From Roseofilum halophilum BLCC-M91 (lineage in GTDB: Bacteria > Cyanobacteriota > Cyanobacteriia > Cyanobacteriales > Desertifilaceae): 39,817 nucleotides of DNA. The stretch's first letter is position 1; the number at the start of each line of letters is the position of its first letter. Positions 1 to 7,369 of the stretch are shown here, piece after piece. Below the pieces are notes generated by a model that searched no databases, had not been told where the DNA came from, and saw only the letters and a list, made by a program, of their open reading frames with translations. The stretch is from positions 1 to 39,817 of the forward strand of contig NZ_JAQPOK010000032.1 of the NCBI RefSeq assembly GCF_030068445.1, given 5' to 3'. The translations under genes were made by a program, and so were the position numbers.

Positions 1-28
1 GGTAATGGGTAATGGGTAATTGGTAATG
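1..28. repeat. Heptanucleotide tandem repeat, GGTAATG x4
   Basis: Four consecutive copies of GGTAATG (the third reads GGTAATT) run from the left edge, so the array may continue outside the window. Short tandem heptamers of this kind are common in cyanobacterial spacers. No function is visible. Confidence 0.8.
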
Positions 29-96
29 GGAAAACCATTTTTCACGCTATAATCCCCATTTTTCAGGCTTTTCATGGGACAACACTCTCAAGGAAC

Positions 97-137
97 ATTT
101 CGATTACTGTACCTCATAACATCGAAAAACGCTGTAT
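97..137 (+). repeat. Dispersed 41-bp repeat, copy A
   Basis: This 41-bp stretch recurs as its reverse complement at 10676-10716 with only two mismatches (39/41 by my hand alignment). It contains an inverted motif, with CGAT near the start and ATCG near the middle. It lies in spacer DNA next to the hairpin repeat at 151-171, as its partner does next to 10738-10754, so both belong to a dispersed non-coding repeat family. Confidence 0.75.
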
Positions 138-150
138 CAAAGAATTCGAG

Positions 151-171
151 GAGTGCGGGCATCTTGCCCGC
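151..171 (+). repeat. Hairpin repeat with ATCTT loop, copy 1
   Basis: A GAGT flank is followed by the perfect stem GCGGGC / GCCCGC around the loop ATCTT (155-171). Two relatives lie at 10738-10754 and 10785-10801; one has a different stem that still pairs. This looks like a REP/MITE-like family of small palindromes. Confidence 0.7.
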
Positions 172-217
172 TTCTTAACAAATTTTCATGTCCGCTTGCG
201 GAAACCGGACTTGATAT

Positions 218-454
218 GACACAGCTAAAAATGTGCATTAGCGTAGGGTGGGTTAGGCGGCTAAAACCTAGACTCTGACAGCAATCTATCAATCAGCCGT
301 AACCCACCATTTTAGGGTTGTCACGGCAATAGTGCCTTGACACAGCTAAAATAGTGCATTAACGTAGGGTGGGTTAGGCGGCTAAAACCTAGACTCTGAG
401 AGCAATCTATCAATCCGCCGTAACCCACCATTTTAGGGTTGTCACGGCAATAGA
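218..454. repeat. Direct duplication of a 121-bp palindromic element
   Basis: Two nearly identical copies sit head to tail, starting at 218 and 339 (GACACAGCTAAAA). Each holds an inverted repeat: GGGTGGGTTAGGCGG near its start and the near complement (C)CGCCGTAACCCACC about 45 bases later, followed by ATTTTAGGGTTGTCACGGCAATAG. The copies differ at a few positions, for example CAGCC versus CGCCG in the right arm. I see no reading frame through it. It looks like a MITE-like or REP-like element. The rest of 1-484 holds no gene that I can support. Confidence 0.75.
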
Positions 455-480
455 GTGCGATAGAGTGCGATAGAGTGCGA
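451..480. repeat. Decanucleotide tandem repeat, TAGAGTGCGA x3
   Basis: Three exact copies of TAGAGTGCGA directly follow the second copy of the 121-bp element. The last runs into a GCGATCGCC (HIP1) site just downstream of the stop codon of the minus-strand lipid kinase gene. This suggests slippage expansion in the spacer. Confidence 0.85.
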
Positions 481-484
481 TCGC

Positions 485-1390
485 CTAAACCCAGCCTTGA
501 TGAAGCGGTTGAGGCTTCGATTCCGGAATAAAAATCGATAAAGCTTTAGGAATAACCCGGAAGTGAGCCGGAGTCGTCGTCGTAAGTTCCCCATCCGTAT
601 TGATCGGCAAAGCATGGCGAGTGTAAACATGCAGTTCCGTACCATTAAGGGATAAAACCCCCGGCAGAGTATGATAGCGTCCGTGATAAATAGCAGGAAA
701 AATAGCCAGAATCTGCCACCAATGCTCTAATCCTAAACTGTAGAGATCGAGGCGTTGATCGTCGATCGCCGCATCATGGGCGATCGCCATTCCCCCTCCA
801 TAATAGCGCCCATTACCAATCGCAATTTGAATCGTTTTCACCCGATGGGAGCGATCGCCTTCCCGAATTTCCGCATCAAACAAACGAGATTGGGCCAACA
901 CCTTCAGAGCAGAAAGCGCATAAGCAACAATCCCCCAACGGCCTTTAGATTGATGACTCAGACCATCCGTAATCTTCACACTCAAGCCCAAACTCGCCAC
1001 ATTAAAGAAATACTTCCCATTCACCCAGCCTAAATCAATTTGATGCAATTTTCCGTTGGCGATCGCCCGACAAGCCGCCGGAATTGACAACGGGATCTGT
1101 AGCGTTCGTGCCAGATCGTTAGCCGTTCCCATCGGTAAAATACCCAAAGGTCGTTGGATCTCCACCAGAGCATCCACCGCCCCATTCAAAGTCCCATCCC
1201 CCCCACCAATAATCACCAAATCCATCTGGGGGCCATACTCGCGAATCACTTGTGGTAGTTCTTGATAATTTGAAGGAGAAACCGCGCATAACTCAAATCC
1301 ATGATGTTCCAAATAGGCGATCGCCTCCTCGCGAGAATGCTTTCCCCGTCGCGAGTGAGTATTAATCAAAAATAGCGCTTGTCTCGTCAT
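485..1390 (-). CDS. YegS/DagK-type lipid kinase
   Basis: Predicted soluble kinase of the diacylglycerol kinase catalytic (DAGK_cat) superfamily, which phosphorylates diacylglycerol or related lipids at the membrane face using ATP. The 301-residue product has the nucleotide-binding GGGDGT motif at residues 62-67 and the second glycine-rich motif GTANDLA at 88-94. A C-terminal beta-rich half follows, with the conserved NGRYYGGGM stretch (about 193-201) and a late DGE motif. Length is typical of the YegS/BmrU family (about 290-310). The ATG at 1390 faces the gene at 1470 across 79 bp, so the two are divergent and may share a promoter region. The exact lipid substrate cannot be told from sequence; sphingoid or undecaprenol kinase activity also occurs in this superfamily. 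Confidence 0.9.
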   Translation of the reverse strand: MTRQALFLINTHSRRGKHSREEAIAYLEHHGFELCAVSPSNYQELPQVIREYGPQMDLVIIGGGDGTLNGAVDALVEIQRPLGILPMGTANDLARTLQIPLSIPAACRAIANGKLHQIDLGWVNGKYFFNVASLGLSVKITDGLSHQSKGRWGIVAYALSALKVLAQSRLFDAEIREGDRSHRVKTIQIAIGNGRYYGGGMAIAHDAAIDDQRLDLYSLGLEHWWQILAIFPAIYHGRYHTLPGVLSLNGTELHVYTRHALPINTDGELTTTTPAHFRVIPKALSIFIPESKPQPLHQGWV

Positions 1391-1469
1391 AAATTTCCAT
1401 TACAAGCAGAATATGCCTAATATGGTACTCTGAACCGATTCACACTACCGATTACCAAAGCGCAGCACA

Positions 1470-3098
1470 ATGATTCACCGCACCATTCGACCCATAGGAG
1501 TTTACGATCTCCGAGGATTAGCCTCTTATGAGTCTAAATTACTTTCCCTAGACTCCATACGCGGTTATCTTCTCCAGATCGATCCCCAAAATGATAATAC
1601 AACCATCCTCAACCCCAATGAACTCCCTGAAATCAAATATGCCAACGGTTTAGCCATTTGGGAACAAACCCTCTGGTTTACCCGCGATCACAGCGTCTAC
1701 ACCTGTTCCCTAGCAGATTTCCAACCCCGCTTATTTGCCACTTTACCCTTCCGCGCTGAGGGGATCGCCGTTTGGGGAACAACCGTTTACGTCTCCTGTA
1801 AGGAAGGCTGTTATATCCAAGTCTTGAACGATAAGGGACGCATGATTACCCAATTACGTCCCCCAGGAGTAGGAGTCGAAAGTCTAGCCATCCGCAATGA
1901 AGAACTTTGGGTCGCTGACAAGGAAGAACAGACCGTTTATTGTATGGATCGGGCCACAGGGGAAATTAAGTTTAGTTTTTTAACCCCCTTTGATAGTCCC
2001 ACCGGATTATCTTTTTATACCGATCCGACCACTTCAGAAGAATTGCTCTATGTTTCCTACGCCAGCGAAAAACCCTTTATCCGTGACGATCCCAACTCCG
2101 ATCCCCCCCTGGAGTTAGCCTGGCGCGATCGCACCTTTATTCATCCGCTTTACTATGCCTATAATGCCGACGGCTATTATGGTCTCTCCAACGGCTATCT
2201 GATCGAAATGTCCTATGTGGAAGAACTCTCTCCCCTCGATCCCCTGGAATTAAAAAACTTGCAATGGCGTATTGCTCTACCTTCAGAAACCGCGCGGCAA
2301 AAAGTCCGCTCCATCGAGGCGATCGGTGTAGACTTTACCGAAGAAATTCAAGATGGGCAAAAGGTAGCCGTCTTTAACTTTGACCACCTAAAACCCTACG
2401 AAAAACGCATCTTTGGCTGGAAAGCCTTAATCGAAGTTTACAGCATCAAATATAGCCTTGTCCCTCTCGATGTGGAAAAAATTCCCGCCCTAGAACCAGA
2501 CTTACAACAGCGCTACCTCATTGATGATGATAATCTGGCCATGGAGACAGAAGTCGTCCGAGAAGCCGCTCAACAAGCAGTCGCTGGAGAAAACAACTTT
2601 TTACGGCGCATGATTGCCTTGCGTAATTATGCTTACGACAGGCTCTCCTATCGACTCACCACCAAAATCGAAACCCCCGATGTTGTCCTCTCCAGAGGGG
2701 CAGGATCTTGTGGCGAATATGTAGGCGTATTACTCGCTCTCGCCCGCTTAAATGGCATTGCCTGCCGTACCATTGGCCGCTACAAATGCCCCGCCAGTCC
2801 TGAATACAAAGGCGTTCCCCTAGAGCCAGATTATAACCATGTTTGGCTCGAATTTTATATTCCCAGTATCGGCTGGGTTCCCATGGAATCCAATCCCGAT
2901 GATATGGAAGACGGCAATCACTTATCCCGGTTTTTTATGGGGTTAGCCTGGTATCATATTGAAATCGGCAAAGGCATTCCCTTCGAGCGCATTCGCTTAG
3001 ATGGAAAGCCCGTAGACCGAGAACAGCTCTCCGTGGGAGATTTAGCCTTAAATCATGTCCGGTTTACCATTCTGGAAGAAGTAGCTCCCTCGTGCTGA
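1470..3098 (+). CDS. Beta-propeller-like plus transglutaminase-like protein
   Basis: The 542-residue product has two parts. Residues 1 to about 240 contain repeated blade-like segments (phrases such as GLAIWEQTLWFTRD, GIAVWGTTVYVSCK and SLAIRNEELWVADK), as in NHL/SMP-30-type propellers. Residues about 340-485 form a transglutaminase-like (papain-fold) domain, with Cys414 in the GSCGEY motif, His457 in NHVW and Asp477 in ESNPDD as the likely triad. Such domains act as proteases, amidases or crosslinkers, and the substrate is unknown. There is no signal peptide, so a cytoplasmic location is likely. The gene lies 31 bp upstream of the membrane-protein gene at 3130 on the same strand, so co-transcription is plausible. 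The transglutaminase part is well supported by its residues; the propeller part is an inference from repeat texture. Confidence 0.8.
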   Translation: MIHRTIRPIGVYDLRGLASYESKLLSLDSIRGYLLQIDPQNDNTTILNPNELPEIKYANGLAIWEQTLWFTRDHSVYTCSLADFQPRLFATLPFRAEGIAVWGTTVYVSCKEGCYIQVLNDKGRMITQLRPPGVGVESLAIRNEELWVADKEEQTVYCMDRATGEIKFSFLTPFDSPTGLSFYTDPTTSEELLYVSYASEKPFIRDDPNSDPPLELAWRDRTFIHPLYYAYNADGYYGLSNGYLIEMSYVEELSPLDPLELKNLQWRIALPSETARQKVRSIEAIGVDFTEEIQDGQKVAVFNFDHLKPYEKRIFGWKALIEVYSIKYSLVPLDVEKIPALEPDLQQRYLIDDDNLAMETEVVREAAQQAVAGENNFLRRMIALRNYAYDRLSYRLTTKIETPDVVLSRGAGSCGEYVGVLLALARLNGIACRTIGRYKCPASPEYKGVPLEPDYNHVWLEFYIPSIGWVPMESNPDDMEDGNHLSRFFMGLAWYHIEIGKGIPFERIRLDGKPVDREQLSVGDLALNHVRFTILEEVAPSC

Positions 3099-3129
3099 GT
3101 GCCTTAACCGGTAGTAAAATAATTGCAAT

Positions 3130-4614
3130 ATGAGCAGTTTGGAACGTTTATCAAAAAAACAACGGGGCGCGATCGCTCTGTGGTATGAACGCATTATGGC
3201 GGCGATCGCCACCTTTAATTTAGCCCTAGTTGCCTTTGACATCAGTTATATCCAACTGCGTAACTTTTGGCTGCAAGGAACCATTCAAATTCCTTTCGTG
3301 GGCATCATTATTCAAGCCCCCATTCTCTCCGATTCCATCGATTCTTCTCCGGTGACAACTTGGTACGATCCCATCAAAGGCATCCAACCTAACCGAGATA
3401 CAGAAAACTATTTAGAAGTCGTCAGCGAGCTACAAATACAGGCTCAGAAAACCGGGTATGGATCGACTCAATCTCAAAGCATTTTAACTGAATTGCGAGA
3501 ATTAAGCGAACAAATGATCGATGAAAATCCTTTTCAGGGAGCCGATAAAAGCGGAACCTTGGAAAAGATCAAAAATCGAGCGCGAGATCATATGGGTGTA
3601 GAGTCTGCCAAAGAAGCCTTTAACCAATTTTGGACACCAGAAAACTTATTAAACAGTTCTGAAAATCCAGTCGAACTTTTTGATACAAAAATCGCTCCGT
3701 TAATGGCAACCAACTACTATCGCTCCATTGATGAAACCGGAGGATATACCAATCTATTTGCCGCCCTAGATTTTCCCTTTACTATTATATTCTTAGTCGA
3801 GTTCTTAGTTCGCAGTTTATACATTTCTCGCAAATACGATACGATTACCCTCACCGATGCCATGCTCTGGAGATGGTATGATATTGTGCTGTTTTTGCCT
3901 TTCTTTCGATGGTTGCGCGTTATTCCGGTCACCATCCGCCTACATCATGCCAAACTGATCAATTTAGAACCCATTCGCGCCCAACTGAGTCGAGGATTTG
4001 TGGCCACAATTGCCGGGGAACTGACCGAAGTAATTATTATTCGGGTCATTAATCAACTGCAAAATGAAGTCCGCAGTGGTTCCCTCGCGCGAGAATTATT
4101 TGAAGGAGCAAGCCGTGAATATATCGATCTCAATAATATTAACGAAATTGAAGCCATTACCAATCGCTTAACCGAAGTAATTATTTGTCAAGTCTTGCCC
4201 ACACTGCAACCGCAAATTCAACAAATCATCAACCATAATATCGAGCAAGTAGCTGAAGCCACCCCCTTCTATCAAAACGTCAAAAATATTCCGGCATTGT
4301 CCCAATATCCCCATCAATTGAGCCAACAAATTTCTGAGCAACTCTCCCGGTTAATTGCTGACGGCTCTCAAAATCTCTATGAAGCGATTAAAAATGACCA
4401 AGTGGGGGCAGAATTAATGAATCAATTGGCAGAAAGTTTTGGTAAATCTCTCAATGCCGAATTGCAACAAAAACATACTACCCAAGAACTCGAATCTCTC
4501 GTGAACGACTTTTTAGAAGAATTTAAGATTAATTATGTGCAACGCCTAGGAGAAGAAGATATTGAGAACATTTTAGAAGAAACCAAACGTCTGGAAAAAG
4601 GCAAGAAACGTTAA
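3130..4614 (+). CDS. Membrane protein with voltage-sensor-like helices
   Basis: I do not recognise a named family. The 494-residue protein has a hydrophobic helix at about 20-42, a long polar region (43-208), and two more helices at about 209-232 and 247-275. A long, mostly helical, soluble C-terminal half follows, rich in Gln, Glu and Leu. The helix at 215-233 carries E224 and R228 in the order LVEFLVR, as in the S2 helix of voltage-sensor domains. The next has D251 in WYDIVLFLPFF (S3-like), then arginines R260, R263 and R270 at near-regular spacing (S4-like). No pore helix or selectivity filter is present. It follows the transglutaminase gene by 31 bp. That it is a cyanobacterial membrane protein is secure; the voltage-sensor reading is inference. 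Confidence 0.7.
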   Translation: MSSLERLSKKQRGAIALWYERIMAAIATFNLALVAFDISYIQLRNFWLQGTIQIPFVGIIIQAPILSDSIDSSPVTTWYDPIKGIQPNRDTENYLEVVSELQIQAQKTGYGSTQSQSILTELRELSEQMIDENPFQGADKSGTLEKIKNRARDHMGVESAKEAFNQFWTPENLLNSSENPVELFDTKIAPLMATNYYRSIDETGGYTNLFAALDFPFTIIFLVEFLVRSLYISRKYDTITLTDAMLWRWYDIVLFLPFFRWLRVIPVTIRLHHAKLINLEPIRAQLSRGFVATIAGELTEVIIIRVINQLQNEVRSGSLARELFEGASREYIDLNNINEIEAITNRLTEVIICQVLPTLQPQIQQIINHNIEQVAEATPFYQNVKNIPALSQYPHQLSQQISEQLSRLIADGSQNLYEAIKNDQVGAELMNQLAESFGKSLNAELQQKHTTQELESLVNDFLEEFKINYVQRLGEEDIENILEETKRLEKGKKR

Positions 4615-4639
4615 CCCCATGGGCCAGAAAAGCAGAGGC

Positions 4640-4680
4640 TCTAGCGTAGGAGCGAGAAAATAGATTATAATCAAGAGTAA
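4640..4680 (+). promoter_or_regulatory. Candidate promoter for the rimP operon
   Basis: A consensus TATAAT lies at 4666-4671, in the only sizeable gap upstream of rimP. No good -35 hexamer is present 17 bp upstream, which is not unusual in cyanobacteria. A start near 4678 would give a leader of roughly 280 nt. Low to moderate confidence, because it rests on one hexamer. Confidence 0.4.
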
Positions 4681-4960
4681 CTGTGCTTGACTGGGAAAGG
4701 TGACTGAATCTCCCCGATCCAGACTCAAGTGGGTTCGATCAATGCATTCAAGATTCAGCTTGGCATTGAAGATCGTCTATCCTTTCTCCTGAAACCCCGA
4801 TCCCTAATCTCAGGGAGAGAAAATAGACGACTCACCATTGGGTGAGGTAATCTCCAGTCTATGGCTAGGGGCGATCGCCATAACGATCCTTCCCTAACCT
4901 CATCACAGACGCTTGAGTGGGAACTAACCCGCTTTTTTTTATGGCAGTACATGGTGTGTT
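4680..4960 (+). promoter_or_regulatory. Structured leader of rimP-nusA-ylxR-infB (candidate attenuator)
   Basis: This 345-bp gap (4615-4960) carries no credible gene but has dense secondary-structure potential. P1 pairs CTTGACTGG (4686-4694) with CCAGACTCAAG (4719-4729) around a two-base bulge. A long hairpin pairs TCGTCTATCC... (about 4773-4792) with ...AGAAAATAGACGA (about 4810-4830). Next is the perfect hairpin CTCACC-ATTG-GGTGAG (4831-4846), then TATGGC / GCCATA (about 4860-4882). An intrinsic terminator closes the leader at 4916-4940. ACTCAAG (4723-4729) is also perfectly complementary to CTTGAGT (4912-4918), which overlaps the 5' arm of the terminator. TGAGGT (4843-4848) can likewise pair with ACCTCA (4898-4903). 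Mutually exclusive pairings of this sort are what a transcription attenuator needs. The ligand or signal is unknown. Confidence 0.6.
4916..4940 (+). terminator. Intrinsic terminator 20 nt upstream of rimP
   Basis: The stem AGTGGG / CCCGCT (one G-U pair) encloses the loop AACTAA and is followed directly by eight T residues. There is no room for a promoter between the T tract and the rimP ATG at 4961, so operon transcripts must read through it. It is therefore better read as an attenuator than as the end of the gene that stops at 4614, 300 bp earlier. Confidence 0.7.
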
Positions 4961-5413
4961 ATGGTTCATCCTTTAATTCCACAAATTCTGGAGTTGGCTA
5001 CCCCAGTCGCCCAAAAACTGGGATTGGAAGTCGTTGGTGCGACCTTCCAAACCAACCAAAATCCGCCCGTATTGCGGGTTGATATTCGCAACCGCGATCG
5101 AGATACCGGGTTAGATGAGTGCGAACAAATGAGCCACCTCCTAGACACAGCCCTAGAAGAGAGTCAACTGATTACCCAATCCTATGTCTTGGAAATCTCC
5201 AGTCCTGGAATCTCCAAACGCCTAACCACAGACCGCGACTTTATAGCCTTTAAGGGATTTCCCGTGATCGTGATGACCGATCCCCCCTATAAGGATAAAT
5301 CCCAATGGCAAGGTACGCTCAATCGTCGCGATGAAACAAGCGTGTATCTCAACCAAAAAGGCCGCAATATTGCTATCCCTCGCGATCGGATTCTTTGGGT
5401 TGAGTTTTGTTAA
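4961..5413 (+). CDS. rimP: Ribosome maturation factor RimP
   Basis: RimP is needed for late assembly of the 30S ribosomal subunit, helping uS12 join the 16S central pseudoknot. The 150-residue product has the two-domain RimP layout. The N-terminal alpha/beta domain includes VLRVDIRN and the DECEQMSHLLD helix, followed by the family signature YVLEISSPGISKRL (about 85-98). A C-terminal Sm-like beta domain ends in RILWVEF. Length is typical. It is the first gene of the rimP-nusA-ylxR-infB operon, an order widely conserved in bacteria. The ATG at 4961 lies 20 nt after the terminator T tract, so its expression should depend on read-through. An earlier ATG at 4941 (ATGGCAGTAC) is in a different frame and is not used for this protein. 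Confidence 0.95.
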   Translation: MVHPLIPQILELATPVAQKLGLEVVGATFQTNQNPPVLRVDIRNRDRDTGLDECEQMSHLLDTALEESQLITQSYVLEISSPGISKRLTTDRDFIAFKGFPVIVMTDPPYKDKSQWQGTLNRRDETSVYLNQKGRNIAIPRDRILWVEFC

Positions 5414-5475
5414 CTCCCAACTTGACCCCTGATAGCAATCCCCAATTTACCTAGAACAAAGGACAAGAATTAACA

Positions 5476-6846
5476 ATGTCAATGGTTAACTTGCCTGGAC
5501 TCAAAAACTTAATTGAGAGTATCAGCAAAGAACGAAATTTACCCAAAACAGCAGTGCAAGCAGCCCTGAGAGAAGCCCTGATGAAGGGTTATGAACGCTA
5601 TCGCAAAGCGCAACACCTCAAAACCTTTGAGGAAGACTATTTTGATAACTTTGAAGTGGAACTCGATCTCGATGAAGAAGGGTTTCGGATTCTCTGCACG
5701 AAGGTGATTATGGAGGAAGTGGATAATTTCGATCATCAAATTTCCCTCAAAGAAGTGCAAGAAGTGGTCGATGAAGCCCAAATCGGTGAAACCGTGGTAT
5801 TGGATGTCACCCCAGATCAAGGGGACTTTGGGCGCATGGCAGCCATTCAAACGAAGCAGGTGTTAGCCCAAAAATTACGCGATCAACAGCGTAAGTTGAT
5901 TCAAGAAGAGTTTCAAGACCTCGAAGGAGAAGTGCTACAAGCGCGAGTATTGCGGTTTGAACGCCAATCCGTGATTCTGGCGGTTACCAGTGGCTATGGA
6001 CAGCCCGAAGTGGAGGCCGAGTTACCGAAACGGGAACAGTTGCCCAATGATAATTACCGCGCCAATGCCACGTTTAAGGTCTACCTGAAAAAAGTGGGAT
6101 CGGGTTCCCATCGGGGCCCCCAGTTGATGGTTTCTAGAGCCGATGCGGGTTTAGTGGTATACTTGTTTGAAAATGAAGTCCCAGAAATTGAGGATGAGGT
6201 GGTGCGGATTGTGGCCGTAGCCAGAGAAGCCAATCCCCCCTCCCGTTATGTGGGGCCTCGAACCAAAATTGCCGTGGATACGTTGGAGCGGGATGTAGAC
6301 CCCGTGGGCGCTTGTATTGGGGCGCGAGGATCGCGGATACAGGTGGTGGTCAATGAACTGCGGGGAGAAAAGATAGATGTGATTCGTTGGTCTCCCGATC
6401 CAGCGACCTATATCGCCAATGCTTTGAGTCCGGCACGGGTAGATGCGGTCTATTTAATCGACCCCGAAGTGCGCCAAGCCCATGTGTTGGTGGCCGAAGA
6501 TCAGTTAAGTTTAGCCATTGGAAAGGAGGGGCAAAATGTCCGTTTAGCAGCTCGATTAACGGGCTGGAAAATTGATATTAAAGATGGGGCGCTTTATGAT
6601 GCAACCGCCGAACATCAGAAAATGGCGGCGATTATTGAAGCTCGCCATGAAGCCGAAGGTCAATCAGAGGAAGCCTTAGAGGAATCTGCTGAGGAATCTT
6701 TAGAAGAGAGAATATCGGTTGAGACTCCGGTGGAAGATTCTTTAGATCCAGAGGAAGATTCCTCAGAAGTCGCAGAATTAGTAGAATTAGAAGAGGAGGA
6801 TGTCATTGCACAAGAGGAGGAGGAAGAAGAGGAAGAGAACGCATAA
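5476..6846 (+). CDS. nusA: Transcription termination/antitermination factor NusA
   Basis: NusA binds RNA polymerase and nascent RNA and modulates pausing, intrinsic termination and antitermination. The 456-residue product has the N-terminal polymerase-binding domain (1 to about 125, starting NLPGLKNLIESISKERNLPK), an S1 RNA-binding domain (about 135-205), and KH1 and KH2. KH1 has DPVGACIGARGSRI and KH2 has AIGKEGQNVRLAARLTGWKIDI. Instead of the C-terminal acidic repeats of enterobacteria it ends in a low-complexity tail of Glu/Asp/Ser (about 395-456) with a run of glutamates. It follows rimP by 62 bp. Because the operon leader contains an intrinsic terminator, NusA could affect its own synthesis; that is inference. 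Alternative initiation at Met3 would change only two residues. Confidence 0.97.
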   Translation: MSMVNLPGLKNLIESISKERNLPKTAVQAALREALMKGYERYRKAQHLKTFEEDYFDNFEVELDLDEEGFRILCTKVIMEEVDNFDHQISLKEVQEVVDEAQIGETVVLDVTPDQGDFGRMAAIQTKQVLAQKLRDQQRKLIQEEFQDLEGEVLQARVLRFERQSVILAVTSGYGQPEVEAELPKREQLPNDNYRANATFKVYLKKVGSGSHRGPQLMVSRADAGLVVYLFENEVPEIEDEVVRIVAVAREANPPSRYVGPRTKIAVDTLERDVDPVGACIGARGSRIQVVVNELRGEKIDVIRWSPDPATYIANALSPARVDAVYLIDPEVRQAHVLVAEDQLSLAIGKEGQNVRLAARLTGWKIDIKDGALYDATAEHQKMAAIIEARHEAEGQSEEALEESAEESLEERISVETPVEDSLDPEEDSSEVAELVELEEEDVIAQEEEEEEEENA

Positions 6847-6861
6847 CCCCTAGGGGTTATG
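6842..6861. repeat. Perfect 20-bp palindrome across the nusA stop codon
   Basis: CATAACCCC TAGGGGTTATG reads the same on both strands and includes the nusA TAA at 6844-6846. In RNA it can form an 8-bp stem with a CTAG loop just before ylxR (start 6881). There is no T tract, so it is not an ordinary terminator; mRNA processing or protection, or a protein-binding site, is possible. Confidence 0.8.
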
Positions 6862-6880
6862 GTGAAGTGAGGGCAAGAAC

Positions 6881-7174
6881 ATGAAGCCGAATCAACGCCG
6901 TTGTGTCAGTTGCCGAAAAGTAGATCGCAAACAAGCCTTTTGGCGAATTGTCCGAGTTTATCCGGATGATGAGATCCAATTGGATGAAGGCATGGGGCGC
7001 TCGGCTTATTTGTGTCCCCAAGGGGATTGTTTGAAAGCGGCTCAAAAAAAGAATCGATTGGGGCGATCGCTCAAAGCGTCTGTTCCCCCGTCGGTCTATG
7101 AGAGGCTCTGGTCTCGTTTACAAGCAGTTGATGACCCCTCACATTCACAGCCGAGGCCAAAATCAGAGCCATAA
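6881..7174 (+). CDS. ylxR: YlxR family RNA-binding protein
   Basis: A small basic protein of the YlxR (DUF448) family, found almost always between nusA and infB and believed to act in RNA-linked processes; some members affect RNase P or gene regulation. The 97-residue product has the family signatures RRCVSCR (residues 6-12) and GRSAYLC (about 39-45), followed by a Lys/Arg-rich helix. The four cysteines (8, 11, 45, 50) resemble a degenerate metal site. The C-terminal 15 residues are polar and probably disordered. It starts at the ATG at 6881, 34 bp after nusA, with the 20-bp palindrome in between. About 195 bp separate it from infB, which is wide for this operon. Confidence 0.92.
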   Translation: MKPNQRRCVSCRKVDRKQAFWRIVRVYPDDEIQLDEGMGRSAYLCPQGDCLKAAQKKNRLGRSLKASVPPSVYERLWSRLQAVDDPSHSQPRPKSEP

Positions 7175-7369
7175 AGGGCGATCGCTAATCTTCTGGATAG
7201 GAAATTTCTAAAAATCATAACAATCTCTCCAGTTGTTTAACGATTTGTGCAAGATTAAATAGAGAAGCGTAGATCGCCTCAGTGGCGATCGCTTCCGTCC
7301 CTGTAGTTGTCGTCGAAAGGCAGGCCACTATGTAAAACCCAGTCGATATCACAAAAGAGGCAAGTGTGG

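Noticed and set aside
218-454. CRISPR or insertion sequence
   Set aside because: Two adjacent 121-bp copies without spacers and without a transposase gene; a MITE/REP-like element fits better.
4725-4745. T-arm-like GGGTTCGATC suggesting a tRNA in front of rimP, as metY in E. coli
   Set aside because: No acceptor or D-arm pairing could be found around it; the surrounding stems belong to other hairpins.
4755-4952. Minus-strand frame of 65 residues in the rimP leader
   Set aside because: It is better explained by the paired arms of the leader hairpins; no ribosome site or homology is visible.
7307-7369. TTG start of infB 21 codons upstream
   Set aside because: The family start [11 protein letters not shown] is at 7370, with a ribosome site just before it.
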